From the NCBI GenBank assembly GCA_902826155.1, contig CADEDU010000061.1, positions 1,565 through 46,903 on the forward strand: a stretch of DNA of 45,339 bases. Reading direction: 5' to 3'. The first letter of the stretch is position 1, and every line of letters starts with the position of its first letter. Both the position numbers and the translations under genes were made by a program. The notes under the pieces are model-generated. The model made no database searches and was not told the origin of the DNA. It saw only the letters and a program-made list of their open reading frames with translations. Origin of the DNA: an uncultured beta proteobacterium (GTDB taxonomy: Bacteria; Pseudomonadota; Gammaproteobacteria; Burkholderiales; SG8-39). Positions 20,418-29,259 of the stretch are shown piece by piece.

Positions 20418-20423
20418 TAGAAT
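20418..20423 (+). promoter_or_regulatory. Possible -10 element for the iclR gene
   Basis: TAGAAT (five of six to consensus) lies 37 bp before the iclR ATG. No good -35 is visible at the right spacing. An inverted repeat GTCCGCG (20316-20322) / CGCGGAC (20378-20384) in the same 154-bp lutA-iclR gap is a weak operator candidate. Confidence 0.35.
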
Positions 20424-20459
20424 TTCTCTCCGCAGATTCCAGCCGCGCACCATTCCGCG

Positions 20460-21254
20460 ATGTCGGAGAACGAATCCAAGAGTTCCATCCAGGTCATCGA
20501 GCGCATGACGCGGCTGCTCGATATCCTCGCGCAATCGCCCGACACCGTCACGCTGAAGCATCTGTCGCAGACCTCGGGCCTGCATCCGTCGACAGCGCAT
20601 CGCATCCTCACGGCATTGATGAGCGCGCGCCTGGTCGAGCGCGTCGATCAGGGTAACTATCGCCTCGGCATGCGGCTGCTCGAACTGGGCAACCTGGTGA
20701 AGTCGCGCCTGTCGGTGCGCGAGCTGGCGCTGCCGTTCATGCGTGCGCTGCACGCCACGACCGGCGAGGCCGTGAACCTCTCGGTGCGGCGCGACAACGA
20801 GATCGTGTACGTCGAACGCACCTCCAGCGGACGATCGATGATGCGCGTGGTCAATATCATCGGTGCGCGCGCGCCGTTGCACATCACCGCGGTCGGCAAG
20901 CTGTTCCTGAGCGAGGATCCACCGGAATTGCTGCGCGAGTACGCCGAGGCAACGCGTCTTCCGGCGTACACGCCGAACACGATCACTTCGCTCGAAGCAT
21001 TGCGCAAGGAACTCGAACAGGTGCGCAAGCTGGGCTACGCGTTCGACAACGAAGAAGCCGAAACCGGCGTGCGCTGCATCGGCGCGGGCGTGTACGACGA
21101 CAGTGATGCGTTGGTCGCGGGACTGTCGGTTTCGGCGCCGGCCGAGCGCATGAAACCGGACTGGGCGGCGCTGGTGAAGGACACGGCGCAGAAGATTTCG
21201 CGCGCGGTCGGGTTTAACGGCGGCACCGATACCGCGGTCGGCGGCACGGCCTGA
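20460..21254 (+). CDS. IclR-family transcriptional regulator
   Basis: A 264-residue regulator. The N-terminal winged helix is at about residues 10-72 (VTLKHLSQTSGLHPSTAHRILTAL), and the C-terminal IclR effector domain includes APLHITAVGKLFL and the late ETGVRCIGAGVYDD that lines the ligand pocket. It is divergent from lutA-lutB over a 154-bp gap, which suggests it responds to lactate or a related small acid, but the ligand is an inference. The start ATG lies 37 bp after a TAGAAT box. The last residues (GGTDTAVGGTA) are a small disordered tail. Confidence 0.92.
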   Translation: MSENESKSSIQVIERMTRLLDILAQSPDTVTLKHLSQTSGLHPSTAHRILTALMSARLVERVDQGNYRLGMRLLELGNLVKSRLSVRELALPFMRALHATTGEAVNLSVRRDNEIVYVERTSSGRSMMRVVNIIGARAPLHITAVGKLFLSEDPPELLREYAEATRLPAYTPNTITSLEALRKELEQVRKLGYAFDNEEAETGVRCIGAGVYDDSDALVAGLSVSAPAERMKPDWAALVKDTAQKISRAVGFNGGTDTAVGGTA

Positions 21255-21336
21255 ACGGCGCGCGAGTCAGGCTATTCGACGCAGAGCTCCGAACACCTCC
21301 GCGCATCACCGCCCCATCGCGGTGCGCCTCGTGCCG

Positions 21337-22335
21337 CTATCGCGCGCTCATCGCGTAGACGCCGAACATCCGCTGCGGATCGAACCAGGCTTTGCCGGCC
21401 TGAAACCCGCTCGCTTCGGCCAGCGCGACAAACTCCTCGGGGGAGTATTTGCACGAGATCTCGGTGTGGATCGTCTCGCCCGCCCGAAAAGAAAAACGGT
21501 GCACGCCTATGCGCGCCTGCTGCTCGCGCAGACTCTCCAGATGCATCTCGATGCGTCCACGAGCCGGATCGTAGAACGCCTTGTGCCGGAATGACGGAAC
21601 GTCGAAGTCCGCGCCAAGCTCGCGGTTCATGCGCGCGAGCAGATTGATATTGAACTCGGCCGTCACCCCTTGCGCATCGTCATACGCCGCATCGAGTACC
21701 GCCTTGTCTTTCTTGGTATCGACGCCGATGAGCAGCGCGCCCGACGGCCCGACGAGTTCACGCGTGACGCGCAGGAACGCGCGTGCATCCTCGGGTGTGA
21801 AATTGCCGATGGTCGAACCGGGGAAGTAGGCCACGCGCCGCCGGCCGCGCAGGTCGGGCAGATCGGGCAAGGTGAGCGGCTTGGCGAAATCAGCGCGGAT
21901 CGCGACGATGTCGAGCCAGGGATATCGGATGCGCAGCGAGCTCGTCGCGCCTTCCAGGGCGCTCTCGGAGATTTCGATCGGCACGTATACCGCGGGCAAC
22001 GCGTGCTCGATCAGGATGCAGGTCTTGACCGATGCCCCTGAACCGAGCTCGATCAGTACGCCGTCCTGGCCGATGAAGGCGGCCATCTCACGGACCGACT
22101 CGCGCATGATCGCGAGCTCGGTGCGCGTGGGGTAGTACTCGGGCAGATCGCAGATCGCCTCGAACAGTTCCGACCCGCGCGCATCGTAGAAATACTTCGG
22201 CGGAATCGCCTTCTGCGCAAGACTCAGCCCCGCGATCACGTCGGCGCGAAAGCTGGTGGTGGATTCGAGGAAGTCGAAGCGACGCACGCTGCCGACCCGC
22301 TCGACCGCGGCCGCACGAAGTTCGCGCACGCGCAT
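21337..22335 (-). CDS. egtD: L-histidine N-alpha-methyltransferase (ergothioneine synthesis)
   Basis: EgtD trimethylates histidine to hercynine with SAM, the first step toward ergothioneine. The 332-residue protein shows PPKYFYDARGSELFEAIC, LIELGSGASVKT (SAM site), YFPGSTIGNFTPEDA with the substrate Asn, and HTEISCKYS with the Glu and Ser that bind the histidine carboxylate and amine in characterised EgtD. The ATG at 22335 has GGAGAGA upstream. EgtB, its usual neighbour, is not in this window, so hercynine would need an EgtB elsewhere or another fate. It follows a PBP7-type gene by 97 bp in the same direction. Confidence 0.92.
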   Translation of the reverse strand: MRVRELRAAAVERVGSVRRFDFLESTTSFRADVIAGLSLAQKAIPPKYFYDARGSELFEAICDLPEYYPTRTELAIMRESVREMAAFIGQDGVLIELGSGASVKTCILIEHALPAVYVPIEISESALEGATSSLRIRYPWLDIVAIRADFAKPLTLPDLPDLRGRRRVAYFPGSTIGNFTPEDARAFLRVTRELVGPSGALLIGVDTKKDKAVLDAAYDDAQGVTAEFNINLLARMNRELGADFDVPSFRHKAFYDPARGRIEMHLESLREQQARIGVHRFSFRAGETIHTEISCKYSPEEFVALAEASGFQAGKAWFDPQRMFGVYAMSAR

Positions 22336-22432
22336 GCTCTCTCCTTTTTCGCGAGCTGCCGGCTCGCACCGATTTCGATACGGATCAGGCGCCCGGACGG
22401 ATGCACCGGCGGGCTCAATCCGTCGTTCTACC

Positions 22433-23302
22433 CTACTGCTGGACCTTGCGCTTCTTGTCAGCGACCGCAGTGCGCGGCGCAGTATAGCCGGGCTCCAACC
22501 ACTGGCGGATGCGGTGCGCATCGCCGAACGACGTGTACTTGCCCGCCGCATCGAGCAGCACCAGCGTAACCGGTCGATCGGCCATCCGCGTGCGCATCAC
22601 CAGGCAGCGTCCGGCCTCGGCGATGAATCCGGTCTTGGAGAGCTCGATCTGCCAGCGCTTGCCGCGCACCAGCGAACTCGTATTGCCGAAGGTGATCGGC
22701 CCGAACTTCGTCTGCACCGTGTGCTCGGTGAGCGTGGAGTAGTCCGCGATGCGCCGATAGCCACGCACCACGCGAACGAGCTTGGCCAGATCCGCAGCGG
22801 TGGATGTGTTGTCGCTCGACAGACCGGCCGGGTCGGCGAAGCGCGTGTGCTGCAGGCCCAGCGCCGTCGACTTTCGATTCATCGCCGTGATGGCGGCATC
22901 GGGCCCGCCTGGATAGGCTCGCGCCAGCGCGAGCGCCGCGCGATTGTCCGAAGCCATCAGGGAAAGCCGCAACAGATCGTCTCGCGACACCACCGCGCCG
23001 ACGCGCAGCCGCGAACGCGTGAACTTGACCTTCGATTTGTCGTCTTCGAGGATCTCGATGCGCTCCTCGAGATCCTGGCGGGCATCGAGCACCACCATCG
23101 CCGTGACCAGCTTGGTGATCGAGGCGATCGGTTGCACCGCATCGGGGTTCTTCGCCATCAGCACCTTGCCCGATTCGTCGTCGATCACCAGCGCGACGTT
23201 CGAGCGCAGGCTGGGGGCCTGCTGCGCGTGCACAACGCCGGCGAGAGCGCACAGCAGCGGCACGCACCATAGCGGGACGAACCGCGCGATCGATCGGATC
23301 AT
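22433..23302 (-). CDS. pbpG: D-alanyl-D-alanine endopeptidase (PBP7/8 type)
   Basis: A 289-residue low-molecular-weight penicillin-binding protein of the S11 serine peptidase family. It has a signal peptide (residues 1-26, ending VVHA) and three active-site motifs: S61-I-T-K64, S118-D-N120 and K223-T-G225. It would cut peptidoglycan cross-links in the periplasm. The length matches PBP7 and is shorter than PBP5-type carboxypeptidases, and there is no C-terminal anchor helix. The ATG at 23302 starts the signal peptide; the longer frame is not supported. It lies 43 bp after hslR. Confidence 0.9.
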   Translation of the reverse strand: MIRSIARFVPLWCVPLLCALAGVVHAQQAPSLRSNVALVIDDESGKVLMAKNPDAVQPIASITKLVTAMVVLDARQDLEERIEILEDDKSKVKFTRSRLRVGAVVSRDDLLRLSLMASDNRAALALARAYPGGPDAAITAMNRKSTALGLQHTRFADPAGLSSDNTSTAADLAKLVRVVRGYRRIADYSTLTEHTVQTKFGPITFGNTSSLVRGKRWQIELSKTGFIAEAGRCLVMRTRMADRPVTLVLLDAAGKYTSFGDAHRIRQWLEPGYTAPRTAVADKKRKVQQ

Positions 23303-23345
23303 CGCAAGACGCGCATGGAGGAAGGTTGCAAGCGCACGCAGTAGA

Positions 23346-23735
23346 TCACTTTCGCTGCCAGCGCTCAAGCTCACGCCTGTCGCGTTTGGTCGGTCGGCCT
23401 TCCAACTCGGACGAAGGGTCCTGCCAGATCTTTCGACTGGCGATCCGTTCGGCGCGACGCGCGCTGCTCTCGGCGCTCTCTTCATAGAGCAGGCGCGCAA
23501 CCGGCGCCGAACCGCGCTGCGTCGATAGCGCGCGCACTTCGACGTCCCACTCGTATTCGCCGATGTGGATCTGTAGTCGATCACCGACCTTCAACTCGCG
23601 CGATGGCTTGATGCGCTCACCCTGCCAGCGCACCTTGCCACCGTCGACCGCCTGCGCGGCGAGCGAACGCGTCTTGTAGAAGCGCGCGGCCCACAGCCAT
23701 TTGTCGATGCGACAGCGTTCGGCGGAATCGGACAT
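23346..23735 (-). CDS. hslR: Ribosome-associated heat shock protein Hsp15
   Basis: A 129-residue S4-domain RNA-binding protein. The S4 fold opens with RIDKWLWAARFYKTRSLAAQAV and contains GKVRWQGERIKPSRELKVGD; the C-terminal tail is basic and charged. Hsp15 binds stalled 50S subunits carrying nascent chains and helps recycle them. GGAGGAGG precedes the ATG. It lies between an ABC exporter and pbpG in one direction with 43-bp gaps on each side. Confidence 0.93.
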   Translation of the reverse strand: MSDSAERCRIDKWLWAARFYKTRSLAAQAVDGGKVRWQGERIKPSRELKVGDRLQIHIGEYEWDVEVRALSTQRGSAPVARLLYEESAESSARRAERIASRKIWQDPSSELEGRPTKRDRRELERWQRK

Positions 23736-23778
23736 GGCGCCTCCTCCTATCGCAGCAGGCGCCGGCGCGTGCCGCCAA

Positions 23779-25632
23779 TCATCGCTTCGCCACCACGGCG
23801 TCGAGCGCCGCGGCGCCGTCGGAATCTTCCTGTTGCTGCATCGCCCACATCTGCGCGTAGATGCCGTCTTGCTCGAGCAGTTCGCGATGCGTGCCGCTTT
23901 CGGCGATGCGACCGTGGTCGAGCACGATGATGTGATCGGCGTCCATGATCGTGGACAGCCGGTGCGCGATCATCAGTGTGGTGCGCCCCTGCGCGATGCG
24001 TTCGATCTCGCCCTGGATCGCCCGCTCGGAGCGCGAATCGAGCGCCGAGGTGGCTTCGTCGAAGATCAGCACGCGCGGATTCTTGAGCAACGCGCGCGCA
24101 ATCGCCACGCGCTGCTTCTCGCCGCCGGACAGTTTGAGACCGCGCTCACCCACCATCGCCTCATAGCCGTCGGGAAGACTGACGATGAAATCGTGGATGT
24201 GCGCCGCGCGTGCCGCCTCGATCACCTCGGCCTCACTCGCCTCGGGTCGGCCGTAGTGGATGTTGTAGCGGATGGTGTCGTTGAACAGCACCGTGTCCTG
24301 CGGGACGATCGCGATGGCCGCGCGCAACGACGTCTGCGTGAAATCGCGCAGGTCGGTGCCGTCGATGCTGATACGCCCGACCGAGACGTCGTAGAAGCGG
24401 TAGAGCAGTCGTGCGAGCGTCGATTTGCCCGAGCCTGAGTGACCCACGACCGCGACCGTCTTGCCCGCGGGGATCTCGAAACTCATGTCGAACAGGATCT
24501 GCCGTTTCGGGTCGTAGCTGAAATCGACGTGCTCGAACCGGATCGTCGGCGCTTCGCTCGCGAACGGCCGCGCGCCGGGCCGATCCTCCACCTCGCGATG
24601 TTCGCCGAGCAGCCGGAACATCCGGTCCATGTCGACCAGCGACTGCTTGATCTCGCGATACACCATGCCCAGATGGTTGAGTGGAATGTAGAGCTGGATC
24701 AGCAGTGCATTGACCAGCACCAGATCACCGATGGTGAGCGTCTTGGCGATGACGCCCTGCGCCGCGAGCGCCATCAGCACGGTCACCGCCGCGGCGATGA
24801 TCAGGCTCTGGCCGATGTTGAGTACGCCGAGCGAAGCCTCGCTCTTCACCGCAGCCGACTCGTACTTCTGCAGGTTTTCGTCGAAGCGCCGCGCCTCGAA
24901 CTCCTCGTTGGAGAAGTATTTGACCGTTTCGTAGTTGAGCAACGAGTCGATCGCGCGGGTGTTGGCCTTGGAGTCCAGTTCGTTGGCGCGCTTACGGATC
25001 TCGATGCGCCATTCGGTGATCGCGATGGTGAACGCGATATAGGCCGTCACCGCCCCGAAGGTCACCGCCGGGAATCGCCAGTCGAACTTCGTGATCAGCA
25101 CTGCGGCCACCAGGGCGAACTCGAGGATGACCGGGATGATCGAGAACAGCATGTACGAGAGCAGCGTGGAGATGCCGCGCGTGCCACGCTCGATATCGCG
25201 CGTCATGCCGCCGGTCTGGCGCTCCAGATGAAAGCGCAGGCTCAGACTGTGCAGATGCCGGAACACGTTCAGCGCCACGCGCCGGATGGCACGCTGCGTG
25301 ACCTTGACGAAGATCGCATCGCGCAGCTCGGCGAACAGCGTCGTGGAGAAACGCAGCGCGCCGTACGCGGCGAGCAGCGCTACGGGCAGGGCCACCAGCG
25401 CGTAGCGCGGGTCGAGCCCGTCGACTACGTTCTTCAACACCAGCGGTACGCCGACGTTGGCCAGTTTCGCCGCCACCAGAAAGGTCAACGCCACCACCAC
25501 CCTGACCCGGTACTCCCACAGGTAGGGCAGCAGCAGGCGCAGCACGTACCAGTCGCCGCCGCGACGCCGCACGGGGAACGCCTCGGCTGCTGTCTTGGGC
25601 GGAAACGGGGTGGTCGAGGCGTGCGGATTCAC
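23779..25632 (-). CDS. Atm1-like ABC exporter (fused membrane and ATPase domains)
   Basis: A 617-residue half-transporter. The membrane domain is at about residues 40-320 (six helices) and includes NYETVKYFSNEEFE, a signature of the Atm1/ABCB7/HMT1 group. The ATPase has Walker A GHSGSGKST, signature LSGGEKQRV, Walker B VLIFDEATSALD and the H-loop HRLS. Relatives export glutathione-linked sulfur or metal conjugates. The long N-terminal tail (MNPHASTTPFPPK...) precedes the first helix. It is divergent from the tetR-fad operon and leads a leftward run through hslR, pbpG and egtD. The substrate is inferred from family only. Confidence 0.92.
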   Translation of the reverse strand: MNPHASTTPFPPKTAAEAFPVRRRGGDWYVLRLLLPYLWEYRVRVVVALTFLVAAKLANVGVPLVLKNVVDGLDPRYALVALPVALLAAYGALRFSTTLFAELRDAIFVKVTQRAIRRVALNVFRHLHSLSLRFHLERQTGGMTRDIERGTRGISTLLSYMLFSIIPVILEFALVAAVLITKFDWRFPAVTFGAVTAYIAFTIAITEWRIEIRKRANELDSKANTRAIDSLLNYETVKYFSNEEFEARRFDENLQKYESAAVKSEASLGVLNIGQSLIIAAAVTVLMALAAQGVIAKTLTIGDLVLVNALLIQLYIPLNHLGMVYREIKQSLVDMDRMFRLLGEHREVEDRPGARPFASEAPTIRFEHVDFSYDPKRQILFDMSFEIPAGKTVAVVGHSGSGKSTLARLLYRFYDVSVGRISIDGTDLRDFTQTSLRAAIAIVPQDTVLFNDTIRYNIHYGRPEASEAEVIEAARAAHIHDFIVSLPDGYEAMVGERGLKLSGGEKQRVAIARALLKNPRVLIFDEATSALDSRSERAIQGEIERIAQGRTTLMIAHRLSTIMDADHIIVLDHGRIAESGTHRELLEQDGIYAQMWAMQQQEDSDGAAALDAVVAKR

Positions 25633-25803
25633 GGATTGGGCGGCGGGCCCCGGCCGGCGGTGGTCGCGCGGTCGAGGGGGATCGGACGGTCGGTTTTGGA
25701 GCCTTCATTCTAAGGGCCGCGGTGGGCGCGGTGAACCCTGCCCGATCAGCGACTTGCATCACGGGCCACAGGGTCGGACGCAACCTGACCCTGATCGAGG
25801 CCC

Positions 25804-25848
25804 TTGACGGCGCGATGTCGAAACGTATGCTTCAAACATCCGTTTGAA
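25804..25848 (+). promoter_or_regulatory. Promoter and PsrA-type operator of the fad operon
   Basis: TTGACG (25804-25809), a 16-bp spacer and TATGCT (25826-25831) form a promoter whose start near 25838 lies inside the perfect dyad TTCAAAC-ATCC-GTTTGAA (25831-25848). The core CAAAC-N4-GTTTG fits the motif described for PsrA/FadR-type TetR regulators of beta-oxidation. Placement over the start site predicts autorepression. Confidence 0.72.
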
Positions 25849-25868
25849 ATCTGCTTGCGTCGAGGTCC

Positions 25869-26729
25869 ATGGTGTCCAGGTCCGAATCCATCAGCCGGCC
25901 GGCCAGCCGCTCCGCACTGCCGCATCGAAAGCCGCGCCCAGGTCGGGGCAAGCGCGTGCCGCGTGCGGCGATATCCACCCGGACGGCGCGGAGATCAAAG
26001 CCAAGCCTGGCGGCGGCGATGGATGAAACGCGCGAGCGCCTGCTGCAGGCTGCCGAAGCGGTGTTTCTCGAACTCGGTTACGACGGCACGACGTTGCGCA
26101 CTGTGGCAACTCGCGCCGAGGCGAACATCGCTGCGGCCAACTACCACTTCGGCGGCAAGGACGCCCTGCTGCAGGCCATGCTCGCCCGCCGGCTCGACGC
26201 CCTGGCCGAGGAACGGCTCGCACTGCTGGAGCGCTACGAACGCGAGGCCGGCCGCAAACCGCTCGCCTGCGAGCGCGCCATGGCCGCGCTGTGCATGCCG
26301 GCTCTGGCGATCGCGCGCGATCCCATGCAAGGGGGCCAGGATTTCCTCAGGCTGCTCGGTCGCGCTTACGTCGATCCCTCGCCGGTGCTGCGCACCTTCC
26401 TGAAAGACCGCTACGCCCGCGTGGCAGCACGCTTTCGTGAGGCGTTTGCGCGCTCGCTGCCGCGCCTGGAACGCACGGAACTGTCATGGCGTCTGCACTT
26501 CGTGCTGGGAGCATTGTCTTACACCTTGGCTCGCAGCGATCCGTGGCAGCTCATCGGCACGATCCGCGCCGAGAACGAAGATGACGAACGCCTGCTCGCG
26601 CGGCTGGTGCCGTTCGTGCTGGCCGGACTGCAGGCGCCGACAGCGCCGCAGATCGAGACAGGCGCGCCACGCCCGCGCGGAGCGCGCATCAAGCAACCGA
26701 TTGGCAATGCCGTGAGGAGCACCACATGA
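25869..26729 (+). CDS. TetR-family regulator of fatty acid oxidation (PsrA-like)
   Basis: A 286-residue reading. The HTH starts near residue 52 (ETRERLLQAAEAVFLELGYDGTTLRTVATRAEANIAAANYHFGGKDALL) and the helical ligand domain follows. The first 50 residues are Arg/Ser-rich and unlike the family core; an ATG at 26019 gives a normal 236-residue protein but lacks a ribosome-binding site. The predicted start near 25838 and GAGG before 25869 favour the longer form (or GTG 25872), so this is open. It ends in ATGA overlap with fadE, heading a fad operon. An operator lies upstream. The ligand is expected to be a long-chain acyl-CoA, by family and context. Confidence 0.85.
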   Translation: MVSRSESISRPASRSALPHRKPRPGRGKRVPRAAISTRTARRSKPSLAAAMDETRERLLQAAEAVFLELGYDGTTLRTVATRAEANIAAANYHFGGKDALLQAMLARRLDALAEERLALLERYEREAGRKPLACERAMAALCMPALAIARDPMQGGQDFLRLLGRAYVDPSPVLRTFLKDRYARVAARFREAFARSLPRLERTELSWRLHFVLGALSYTLARSDPWQLIGTIRAENEDDERLLARLVPFVLAGLQAPTAPQIETGAPRPRGARIKQPIGNAVRSTT

Positions 26730-29209
26730 CCATCGCACTCGTCATCGCAGTGATCATCACAGCGGGCCTGCTCGCGGCATTGGTGCTCGCCTACCGGAAT
26801 GTCGGCGCGCTCGCCTGGATCGGCACGATCGCCGCGTTCATCGTGGCGCTCGGTGTCGGCGTCGGATGGCCATGGTCGATCACGATCGGTCTGCTGGTCG
26901 TGCTGGGTGCCGTCGGCGCGCCGCTGGCGGTAGCCGCGATCCGCCGGCCGCTGATCAGCGATCCGGTCCTGCGCGCGTTCCGCGGCATGATGCCGCCGAT
27001 GTCGCAGACCGAGGCCGAAGCGATCCACGCCGGCACGGTGTGGTGGGACGCCGAGTTGTTCTCAGGCAAGCCCGATCTGCAGCGGCTGCTGAGTTTCCCC
27101 AAACCCGCGCTCTCGGCCGAGGAGCAGGCGTTTCTCGACAACGAAACCGATCAGCTGTGCGCGATGGTGAGCGAGTGGGACACCACGCACCACAACTACG
27201 ACATGCCACCGCACGTGTGGCAGTTCATCAAGGACAAGGGTTTCCTCGGGATGATCATCCCGAAGCGATACGGGGGCAAAGGCTTCTCCGGCTACGGCCA
27301 TTCGCAGGTGATCCACAAACTCTCGACGCGATCGAGCGCGGCGGCGGTATCAGTCATGGTGCCCAACTCGCTTGGACCGGCCGAACTGCTGCTGCACTAC
27401 GGCACCGAGGAGCAGAAGAATCACTATCTGCCGCGGCTCGCCAAAGGGCTGGAGATTCCGTGCTTCGGACTCACCAATCCGCACGCGGGATCGGATGCGG
27501 CGTCGATCCCCGACGTAGGCGTGGTCTGCAAGGGCATGTGGCAGGGCAAGGAAGTGCTCGGCATGCGCGTCACCTGGGAGAAGCGTTACATCACGCTCGG
27601 CCCGGTGGCCACACTGCTCGGCCTGGCGTTCCGGTTGACCGACCCGGATCACCTGCTCGGTTCGACTGACGACATCGGCATCACCTGTGCGCTGGTGCCC
27701 ACCAACACGCCAGGCGTACAGATCGGCCGGCGCCACATGACGCTCAACGCGGGTTTCATGAACGGGCCCAACTGGGGCAAGGACGTGTTCATGCCGCTGG
27801 AGTGGATCATCGGCGGGCCGAAGATGGCCGGCCAGGGCTGGCGCATGCTGATGGAATGCTTGGCCGCGGGCCGCTCGATCTCGCTGCCCTCCTCCAACGT
27901 CGGGCTGGCCAAGCTCGCTGTGCGCGGCACTGGAGCGTACGCACGGGTCCGCAACCAGTTCAAGACCGCGATCGGCAAGTTCGAAGGCATCGAAGAGCCG
28001 TTGGCCCGTATGGGCGGCCAGCTCTACATGATGGATGCGGTCCGGCGCATGACGGTGGTAGGCGTCGATGCCGGCGAGAAGCCCTCGGTGCTCTCGGCGA
28101 TCGCGAAGTACCACGTGACCGAGCGAGCGCGCGCGATCGTCAACGACGCCATGGACATCCAGGGCGGCAAGGGCATCTGCCTGGGGCCCAACAATTTCAT
28201 CGGCCATGTGTATCAGCAGATCCCGATCTCGATCACCGTCGAGGGCGCAAACATCCTCACGCGCAGCCTGATCATCTTCGGCCAGGGCGCGATCCGCTGC
28301 CATCCGTTCGTACTGCGCGAGATGAACGCCGCGCGCGACGAAGACCGCTCGCGCGCCTCGCGCCACTTCGACCGCGCGTTCTGGGGTCACGTCGGACTGC
28401 TGGTATCTAACGCTGCGCGCGCGTTCGTGATGGGCATGACCGGTTCGCACTGGGCCAGCGTGCCCAGCAACGTGGCGCCGGAAGCGCGGCGCTACTACCA
28501 GCAACTGCTGCGATTCTCGGCCGCGTTCGCGTTCATCGCCGATGTGTCGATGCTCGTGCTCGGTGCGGGGTTGAAGCGCAAAGAGAAGCTGTCCGCGCGG
28601 CTGGGCGACGTGCTGTCGCAGCTCTATCTGGTGTCATGCACGCTCAAGCGCTACGAGGACGAAGGCCGCCAGCAGGCCGATGCGCCGCTCATGCACTGGG
28701 CGGTTTGGGACAGTTTCTTCGCCGCACAGAACGCGCTCGAAGGGGTGCTCTCGAACTTCCCGAGCCGGATGGCCGCATGGCTGCTGCGCCGCGTGATCTT
28801 TCCGCTCGGTCGTCCCCTCATGGTGCCCTCGGACGAACTCGGCCATCAGGTCGCGCGCCTGCTGATCGCACCGTCGGCGACGCGCGATCGGCTGACCGCC
28901 GACATCTACGCGCCGGCGCCGGGCACCGACATCGTCGGCACGCTGGAGGCCGCGCTGGAAGCGGCCATCGCGGCGGAAGCGGTCGACGCCAAGGTCCGCG
29001 CGGCGATCAAGGACAAACGCATCCGGCCCGAAGGCGATCGACCGATGAGCGCGATCGCGCTGGCGGCAGGCGTCATTTCAGCGCAGGATGTCGCGATTCT
29101 GGAGCGTGCGGTGAAGCTGCGCGACGAAGTCATTCGCGTCGATCATTTCCCGCAGGATTTCGGGTTGTCCGAAGCGCTGCGATCAGCGCCCGCGCGGGCG
29201 GCTGCCTGA
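26726..29209 (+). CDS. fadE: Acyl-CoA dehydrogenase FadE
   Basis: The first oxidation step of fatty-acid beta-oxidation: FAD-dependent 2,3-dehydrogenation of acyl-CoA. Its 827 residues match the large FadE type (E. coli about 814). The first 65 residues hold hydrophobic membrane-associated segments. The acyl-CoA dehydrogenase core follows, with CFGLTNPHAGSDAASIPD, GRSISLPSSNVG and QGGKGICLGPNNFIGH, and then the family's C-terminal DUF1974 region. It overlaps the tetR stop by four bases (ATGA) and is followed 50 bp later by the thiolase gene. Confidence 0.95.
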   Translation: MTIALVIAVIITAGLLAALVLAYRNVGALAWIGTIAAFIVALGVGVGWPWSITIGLLVVLGAVGAPLAVAAIRRPLISDPVLRAFRGMMPPMSQTEAEAIHAGTVWWDAELFSGKPDLQRLLSFPKPALSAEEQAFLDNETDQLCAMVSEWDTTHHNYDMPPHVWQFIKDKGFLGMIIPKRYGGKGFSGYGHSQVIHKLSTRSSAAAVSVMVPNSLGPAELLLHYGTEEQKNHYLPRLAKGLEIPCFGLTNPHAGSDAASIPDVGVVCKGMWQGKEVLGMRVTWEKRYITLGPVATLLGLAFRLTDPDHLLGSTDDIGITCALVPTNTPGVQIGRRHMTLNAGFMNGPNWGKDVFMPLEWIIGGPKMAGQGWRMLMECLAAGRSISLPSSNVGLAKLAVRGTGAYARVRNQFKTAIGKFEGIEEPLARMGGQLYMMDAVRRMTVVGVDAGEKPSVLSAIAKYHVTERARAIVNDAMDIQGGKGICLGPNNFIGHVYQQIPISITVEGANILTRSLIIFGQGAIRCHPFVLREMNAARDEDRSRASRHFDRAFWGHVGLLVSNAARAFVMGMTGSHWASVPSNVAPEARRYYQQLLRFSAAFAFIADVSMLVLGAGLKRKEKLSARLGDVLSQLYLVSCTLKRYEDEGRQQADAPLMHWAVWDSFFAAQNALEGVLSNFPSRMAAWLLRRVIFPLGRPLMVPSDELGHQVARLLIAPSATRDRLTADIYAPAPGTDIVGTLEAALEAAIAAEAVDAKVRAAIKDKRIRPEGDRPMSAIALAAGVISAQDVAILERAVKLRDEVIRVDHFPQDFGLSEALRSAPARAAA

Positions 29210-29259
29210 TCGCCCGATTCGCCTGATCCGTCATACCGGCGCCAAACGAGGAGGACGCC

